The translations under genes and the position numbers were made by a program. A stretch of 64,000 nucleotides of DNA from Ceratotherium simum simum (Eukaryota; Chordata; Mammalia; Perissodactyla; Rhinocerotidae): positions 7,237,030 to 7,301,029 of the forward strand of contig NW_004454193.1 in assembly GCF_000283155.1 (NCBI RefSeq). Reading direction: 5' to 3'. Each line of letters opens with the position of its first letter. Position 1 is the first letter of the stretch. The notes under the pieces are model-generated. The model did not search any database, was not told the DNA's origin, and saw nothing but the letters and a program-made list of their open reading frames with translations. Shown here in pieces: positions 60,901 to 64,000 of the stretch.

Positions 60901-62274
60901 TCCACGCAGCCATCTCCGATCCAGCCTGAGAGACTCCACTGTCTGACTTACATTTTAAATATCTCTCAAACCTTTGTCCCAATTCTCATCACCAGACAGC
61001 CAAGATGCATCAAACATCCCCTCTAAGGCTTGAGGCCTGAGGCCTGAGGGATCGCCTGCCTCCAGTCTGGCCCACTCTGCAGCCAAAGGGCTCTTTCTAA
61101 AATGGAAATCTAATCATGTTGCTCTTCTTCTGTTCCCAACCCCTAGGATGAAGTTTATACTCCTTCTATAGCAGCCACAAGCATCCTCCTCTGCTGCAGC
61201 CGGCCCCTGCAGCTGATCTCTTCACACTTCTCTGCTTCTCATTGGTCTTCTCGGTTATTCCAGTTCCCCTCACCCATGATCCTCCATCAACCAGATAAAC
61301 CTAACTCATCCTTCAAAACTCTTTTCCCCAAAAGAGCAGACTGCTTCCTCCCATGGGCATCACAGGGCCTAGGACATTCCTCTGCTCTGGTTCATATAGC
61401 ACCTTACGGAGTGTCTTGTCATGTCCATCCACCCCAACAGTCTACAGGTTCCTCAAGTGCAGCAGGAGTGTCTGCTTATCACTGCACTCCAGTGCCTAGG
61501 GAAGTGCCAGGACATGTGGACTCCCTACAAACATTTGTTCAATGAATAAAGGAATGAAACAAACCTGGCACAGAGTACACACTGAATAAATGTGTACGGA
61601 AGAAGAAAGGAAGGAAAGAAATGAATCCATCCCTACATCATAATGTCTAGGATATATTTGCACAGGGAATGAATGAATCAGTGATCGAGTAATGGTCCTC
61701 GATACTGCTAGAACCTAGTACAGTGCCAGACTGGCATGTAGCGAATACAGTCCCTAGTCCCAGGTGGGTTTCAGAATTCAGAACTTTTCAGATTGTAGAT
61801 AGATAATTCAGTACATCTGCTACATATTATGTAATATGCTCAGTAGGCAGGGAGGGGCCAGGGCGGCACTCCAGCTCCCACATTAATATGTCTGCAGAAA
61901 AATGTATGGATAGTGAAATAAATAAAGTGAAGGAAAGTGTGGGAACCACAAACACTAATGGCTACATATCAGTCTAGGTCAAGTCTGGCTGCCATGTGGG
62001 TTACAAAGAGCCTCTGGATTTTCAGAGCTCTTTGGGTTTGAGATTGTGGATAGGAGATTGCCAAATTCTACTTAGTAGAGATCTACTGAATGAATGAGTG
62101 AATGAGGAACGTCTATACCCTCATCCCTTACTCCTGCATGTGACCCAGGGAGGTTTGTTAAACGAGTGAATCTCTGGAGAGTCACAGTTGCCTGAGATCG
62201 CTTACCAGGATTGTGTGTATCAAGTGCAGAGCGAGAGACTTGTTGGAGCCCTCCAGGATCTCAGGAAGTTCTTT
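45687..62274 (-). CDS. CES5A: CES5A (cauxin) carboxylesterase 5A, last five coding exons
   Basis: CES5A is a secreted serine esterase of the carboxylesterase family, known as cauxin in cat urine and also expressed in the male reproductive tract. Five exons join in frame: 62206-62274, 59352-59499, 47936-48085, 45999-46071 and 45687-45918 (672 coding bases with the stop, 223 residues). All have AG acceptors and GT donors. Diagnostic stretches are [61 protein letters not shown] and a hydrophobic C-terminus. The catalytic His is present in ADHTDE. CES5A and CES1 differ here: CES5A has a 69-base exon where CES1 has 81, and it ends without the HxEL-type ER-retention signal of CES1. The Ser and Glu of the triad lie in exons beyond the right edge. 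I see no lesion in this part. Confidence 0.93.
45999..46071 (-). CDS. CES5A: CES5A penultimate exon
   Basis: The 73-base exon, completing a split Glu codon, reads [20 protein letters not shown] and FARTG. Acceptor CATCAG and donor GTAAGT are intact. It ends two bases into the Gly codon, which the first base of the last exon completes. Confidence 0.92.
46120..46330 (-). mobile_element. MIR SINE, antisense, in a CES5A intron
   Basis: TACTGAGACTCAGAGCAGCC, GAGTTGCCCAAGGAATCCTG and GGCAGAGGCTGAACCCACA are reverse MIR landmarks. Confidence 0.55.
46990..47420 (+). mobile_element. LTR-like element in a CES5A intron
   Basis: Ends TTACAAATAAACCTGTTATC, followed by CTCTGCTCTTGTGTATAGTC, the usual polyadenylation and U5 layout. 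The left end and family are unclear. Confidence 0.45.
47936..48085 (-). CDS. CES5A: CES5A exon with the catalytic histidine
   Basis: The 150-base exon encodes [20 protein letters not shown] and then [20 protein letters not shown] and FLKGDIVMF. The His of ADHTDE (CAC, complement at 47997-47999) aligns with the active-site His of CES1 (GDHGDE). The acceptor is CTGCAG and the donor GTAAGG. It is separated from the previous exon by an 11.3-kb intron packed with L1 sequence. Confidence 0.93.
48612..48690 (+). repeat. (CA)n-rich degenerate simple repeat
   Basis: Repeats of CACACACA, ACACATAC and ACACAGACAGG over about 80 bases. Confidence 0.75.
48812..48996 (-). mobile_element. Short 5'-truncated L1 3' end, antisense
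   Basis: Reverse-strand L1 3' end (CAGTTGTACATTATTATTTG, CCCCCTGATAACCACCAAAC). Flanked by CTCTCTCATTTTT on the left and CTCTCTCACTTTT on the right, a probable target duplication. A young-looking insertion into older L1. Confidence 0.75.
49000..49965 (-). mobile_element. L1 LINE 3' portion, antisense (old)
   Basis: GTGTACAATTTGATGAGTTT, AACCACCTCCTCAATCAGGA, CCATGAATACACCACAATTT and GTCTGTGGCTTGCCTTTTCA are reverse L1 3' landmarks. No intact frame. Confidence 0.82.
49970..53085 (-). mobile_element. L1 LINE, antisense, ORF2 reverse-transcriptase and 3' part
   Basis: Starts with a second L1 3' region (CATCACCACTCACTAGGTCC, GGAGTCACACATGTGGCC) and runs into ORF2. The frame at 51,616-51,359 contains [20 protein letters not shown], the C-terminal ORF2 landmark. 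Antisense reverse transcriptase continues to 53,085 (CCTTTTTATTTCTGAATG). It continues beyond the insertion at 54,078. Its sense strand is the same as that of CES5A. Confidence 0.85.
53088..54077 (+). mobile_element. Sense L1 3' fragment inserted into the antisense L1
   Basis: Sense ORF2 C-terminus (ATGAAAAGGTGCTCAACGTC, ACCACAATGAGATACCACCT, GCATTATTCACAATAACCAA) and 3' region ending in poly-A at about 54,065-54,077. Left and right flanks (GTATTGTTTGTTTAAAAAC and GTATGAGCTGTTTAATTTCT) are the two halves of one L1 phrase, showing insertion into the older element. Confidence 0.82.
54078..57200 (-). mobile_element. L1 LINE, antisense, continuation toward the 5' end
   Basis: Resumes the interrupted L1 with TAATTTCATTCCATTGTGAT, then TTTACATTTAATGTAATTAC, CTTTTGATTGTTTGATTACA and GAAAACTGGAGGTTGTGAAT. 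An ERE SINE interrupts it at about 55,441-55,681. The 5' boundary near 57,200 is approximate. Confidence 0.78.
55441..55681 (-). mobile_element. ERE-type SINE inside the antisense L1
   Basis: Reverse ERE: T-rich tail, GACCAGCCCTGAGCTAACAT, GCTGAGGAAGACTGGCCCTG, ACAGCATGGCTTAACAAGCG and head ending CCACTGGTCCGGCC. TTTCTCCTT flanks the left side and CTCTCCTT the right, splitting the L1 phrase GAATTTCTCCTTCATTTTTG. Confidence 0.92.
57532..57817 (-). mobile_element. ERE-type SINE with 15-bp target duplication
   Basis: Duplications CAGTCCTTGCCATTT (57532-57546) and CAGTCCTTGTCATTT (57803-57817) differ by one base. The reverse ERE between them has a (GT)n-T tail, GGAAGACTGGCCCTGGGCTA, CACAGCATGGCTTGCCAAGC and head ending CACTGGGCCGGCC. 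Confidence 0.95.
57820..58395 (-). mobile_element. L1 LINE fragment, antisense (old)
   Basis: CTAATTTTTGTGTACGGTGT, ATCTAGTTACTCCATCTCCA, GCAGCTTTGTCGAAAATTGG and TTTCAAGATTATTTTGGCTA are reverse L1 ORF2 landmarks. Degenerate. Confidence 0.75.
58570..58755 (+). mobile_element. L2 LINE 3' end
   Basis: CCATTAGAATGTGAGTTTTA, GTTCACTGCTGTGTCTCCAG and GTGCCAGGCACATAGTGGGC are the standard L2 tail. Confidence 0.82.
58756..58975 (+). repeat. (GGAA)n/(GAGG)n polypurine tract
   Basis: About 220 bases almost entirely of A and G on the plus strand (AAAGGAAAGAAAGGAAGGAA, GGGAGGGAGGGAGAGAGG). It sits in a CES5A intron directly after the L2 tail, so the CES5A transcript would carry it as polypyrimidine. 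Confidence 0.92.
59352..59499 (-). CDS. CES5A: CES5A exon, counterpart of CES1 exon 11
   Basis: The 148-base exon begins [20 protein letters not shown] and ends [11 protein letters not shown] plus one base, with a TTACAG acceptor and a GTGAGT donor. Its size and end phase equal those of the CES1 copy's exon 11 at 1223-1370, showing the shared gene structure of the two paralogues. Confidence 0.92.
59545..59730 (-). mobile_element. MIR SINE, antisense, in a CES5A intron
   Basis: TGCTTTACATGCATTGTCTC, TCTACACAGCGACCCTATGA, GATGAGGGAACTGAGTCTTA and AGAAGTTAAGTGGTTTGAAC give a clear reverse MIR. Confidence 0.82.
60140..60860. other. No gene recognised
   Basis: Intronic sequence of CES5A with one 138-codon frame (60,072-60,488) that shows no family resemblance and no splice context. 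Parts may be decayed repeats. Confidence 0.4.
60865..61560 (+). mobile_element. L2 LINE 3' fragment
   Basis: CTCCTGCTCAAATGTTCCCC, CCTTCAAAACTCTTTTCCCC, CACTGCACTCCAGTGCCTAG and ATTTGTTCAATGAATAAAGG follow L2 order in sense. Confidence 0.65.
61565..62200. other. No gene recognised
   Basis: CES5A intronic DNA with several GAATGAATGA words, probably decayed L2 tails. Nothing else identified. Confidence 0.4.
62206..62274 (-). CDS. CES5A: CES5A exon encoding the EGSNKSLAL segment
   Basis: Twenty-three codons, phase 0 at both ends, start [20 protein letters not shown] and lie between a CCACAG acceptor and a GTAAGC donor. NKS is a potential N-glycosylation sequon, which fits a secreted glycoprotein. 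It is the counterpart of CES1 exon 10. Confidence 0.88.
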
Positions 62275-62544
62275 CTGTGGAGAGAAGCATGGCATCCTGT
62301 GTGAAAACATCAGCTCATCAAAAAGGAAACTGGTATCTCTGAGGGCCTAGGCACCCTCCTTTCAGAGGGGAGACTGGGAAAAGCAGGAACCTTTTCAGCC
62401 CCCAGAGTCCACGTGTGGGAGCAGCCTCAGTGGGTTGGTGGAGCAATGAAGTTTCTTATTCTCACATTTGATAAAAGGTAGCCATTCCCTGTCATACCTG
62501 CAGTCTTGTGGGACCTGAATGGCTGCCCTGTGGAAAGGCCATGT

Positions 62545-62948
62545 TATGGGCTGAGTTGTGTCCCCACCAAATTCCTATGTTGAAGTTCTAACCCTCACGA
62601 CATCAGAATGTGACTGTATGTGGAGACAGAGTCTTTAAAGAGGTGATTAAGCTACAATGAGGATGCTAAGGTGGGCCCTAACACAATCTGACTGGTGTTC
62701 TTAGAAGAAGAGGAAGTTTGGACACACAAAGAGGCACAAGGGACACACACACAGAGGAGAGATCATGTGAGGACACAGAGAGAAGGCGGCCATGTGCAAG
62801 CCAAGAAAGGAGGCCTCCAAAGAAACCAACCCTGCTGACACCTTGATCTTGGACTTCCAGCCTCCAGAACTGTAAGGAAATAAACTTCATTTGTTAAAGC
62901 CACCCAGGCTGTGGTATTTTGTTATGGCGACCCTAGCAAACTGATACA
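62545..62948 (+). mobile_element. ERVL-MaLR LTR (MLT1/MST-like)
   Basis: GTTATGGGCTGAGTTGTGTC at the start, ACTGGTGTTCTTAGAAGAAG in the middle, then CTTGATCTTGGACTTCCAGC, AACTGTAAGGAAATAAACTT and a GACCCTAGCAAACTGATACAG end. This is a nearly complete MaLR LTR in sense. Confidence 0.88.
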
Positions 62949-63289
62949 GGCCACAACTTGGCTTCAACACCAAGTTCAAAGAGAGACCAGAAAATCTCAA
63001 AACTAGTGGTTTGTGGTTGTCTTTCTGAAGACCTTTACGATTAGGGCCTCTGAGAAGGCAACAGGTGACAGGCAGCCAGTGAGGGGGCCAAGCTGATGGT
63101 TAAAAACACAGGTGCTGTTTGGTACATAGTAAGAGCTATGAGTAATCATTTGTTAAATGATTACAACTTAAAATCACAAGGGGATAGAAATACTATTCAT
63201 TTGTCAACGAGTTTTCCTAGTATATTTTCTGCTGAAAACCTTGAAGTAATGAATCACCAGGTAGATATTTAAACACATCTGTCTCCACA

Positions 63290-64000
63290 TAACACTTGTA
63301 AATATCTATGCACCCAACACAGGAGCATCTAAATATATAAAGCAATTATTAACAGACGTAAAAAGAGAAATAGACAGTAACACAATAATAGCAGGGGACT
63401 TTAACACTCCACTTACACCAAAGGATAGATCACCCAAACAGAAGATCAATAAGGAAAGATTGGCCTTATTTATTTTTTTTTATTTATTTTTTGTGAGGAA
63501 GATCAGCCCTGAGCTAACATCCATGCCAATCCTCCTCCTTTTTTTTTCCCCAAAGCCCCAGTAGATAGTTGTATGTCATAGTAGCTCATCCTTATATTTG
63601 CTGTATGTGGGACATGGCCTCAGCATGGCTGGAGAAGCTGTGCATCAGTGCGCGCCCGGGATCCAAACCCCGGGCCGCCAGTAGTGGAGTGCACGCACTT
63701 AACCGCTAAGCCACGGGACCAGCCCAAAACATGGGCCTGAAATGACACACTAGAACAGACGGACCTAGTAGGTATATACAGAACATTCCATCCAAAAACT
63801 GAAGAATACACATTCTTTTCAAATGCACATGGAACATTCTCCAACATTGATCACATATTAGGCCACAAAACAAGTCTCCATAAATTTAAGAAGATTGAAA
63901 TAATATCAAGCATCTTTTCTGACCACAACGGTATGAAACTAGAAATCAACTATAGGAAGAAAATCAGAAAAGCCACAAATATGTGGAGATTAAACAAAAT
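63290..64000 (+). mobile_element. L1 LINE, ORF2 endonuclease region, runs off the right edge
   Basis: AAATATCTATGCACCCAACA, GGGGACTTTAACACTCCACT and TTTTCTGACCACAACGGTAT encode the L1 endonuclease with its GDFN and SDH landmarks. An ERE SINE at about 63,464-63,726 splits it. It is homologous to 35,800-36,240 in this window. Confidence 0.9.
63464..63726 (-). mobile_element. ERE-type SINE (longer variant) inside the L1
   Basis: Reverse ERE with an extra CCAAAGCCCCAGTAGATAGT block, then GGCCTCAGCATGGCTGGAGA and a head ending AAGCCACGGGACCAGCCC. This variant differs from the other EREs here. Flanks ATTGGCCTTA and ATGGGCCTGA form an imperfect target duplication. Confidence 0.9.

Noticed and set aside
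1..64000. A new defence, biosynthetic or other multi-gene system
   Set aside because: The window holds two mammalian carboxylesterase genes and repeats; no cluster of unexplained coding genes was found.

Overview
This window is mammalian nuclear DNA, and a perissodactyl (horse, other equid, or rhinoceros) is the most likely source. The strongest sign is at least five copies of the tRNA-derived ERE-type SINE, known from horses and their relatives. They sit among L1, L2, MIR, MaLR, endogenous-retrovirus and Tigger repeats typical of a eutherian genome. There are no bacterial features; most open reading frames of 60-110 codons here are chance or lie in repeats.

Both genes are carboxylesterases on the minus strand, read right to left. 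The right part (62,274 to about 45,480) holds the last five coding exons of CES5A (cauxin). They have matching phases, GT/AG splice sites, the catalytic His and a stop codon; the first part of the gene lies beyond the right edge. The left part (17,134 to 1,223) holds a CES1-type gene: the signal-peptide exon, a damaged exon 2, then exons 7-11, continuing off the left edge. Exon 2 has two in-frame stops and a 12-nt gap, the exon 7 acceptor reads AC instead of AG, and I could not find exons 3-6, which should carry the nucleophilic Ser. I therefore call this CES1 copy a pseudogene. The order CES1 then CES5A on one strand matches the known mammalian neighbourhood (human 16q12.2).

The rest is repeat-derived. 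Region by region: old LTRs and L2/MIR (0.5-9.6 kb); the 3' half of a class I endogenous retrovirus (about 10.7-13.5 kb) where CES1 exons 3-6 would be expected; a longer, broken provirus of the same LTR family (19.9-30.3 kb) with a nested 2.9-kb Tigger transposon and an ERE SINE; a rearranged sense L1 (35.3-39.6 kb); a GATA microsatellite (40.6-40.9 kb); an ERE with a perfect 12-bp target duplication (43.4-43.6 kb); an unusual, nearly C-free minisatellite (44.0-44.7 kb); and a mosaic of L1 copies filling CES5A intron 11.2 kb long (48.1-59.35 kb).

I found no new multi-gene system. The points of real interest are the asymmetric decay of the CES1 copy, the same-orientation LTR pair flanking its exons 1-2, the nested transposon stratigraphy, the C-poor minisatellite, and inverted L1 3' ends inside a CES5A intron. 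All identifications come from reading and translating the sequence and from remembered family features; no database search was run.
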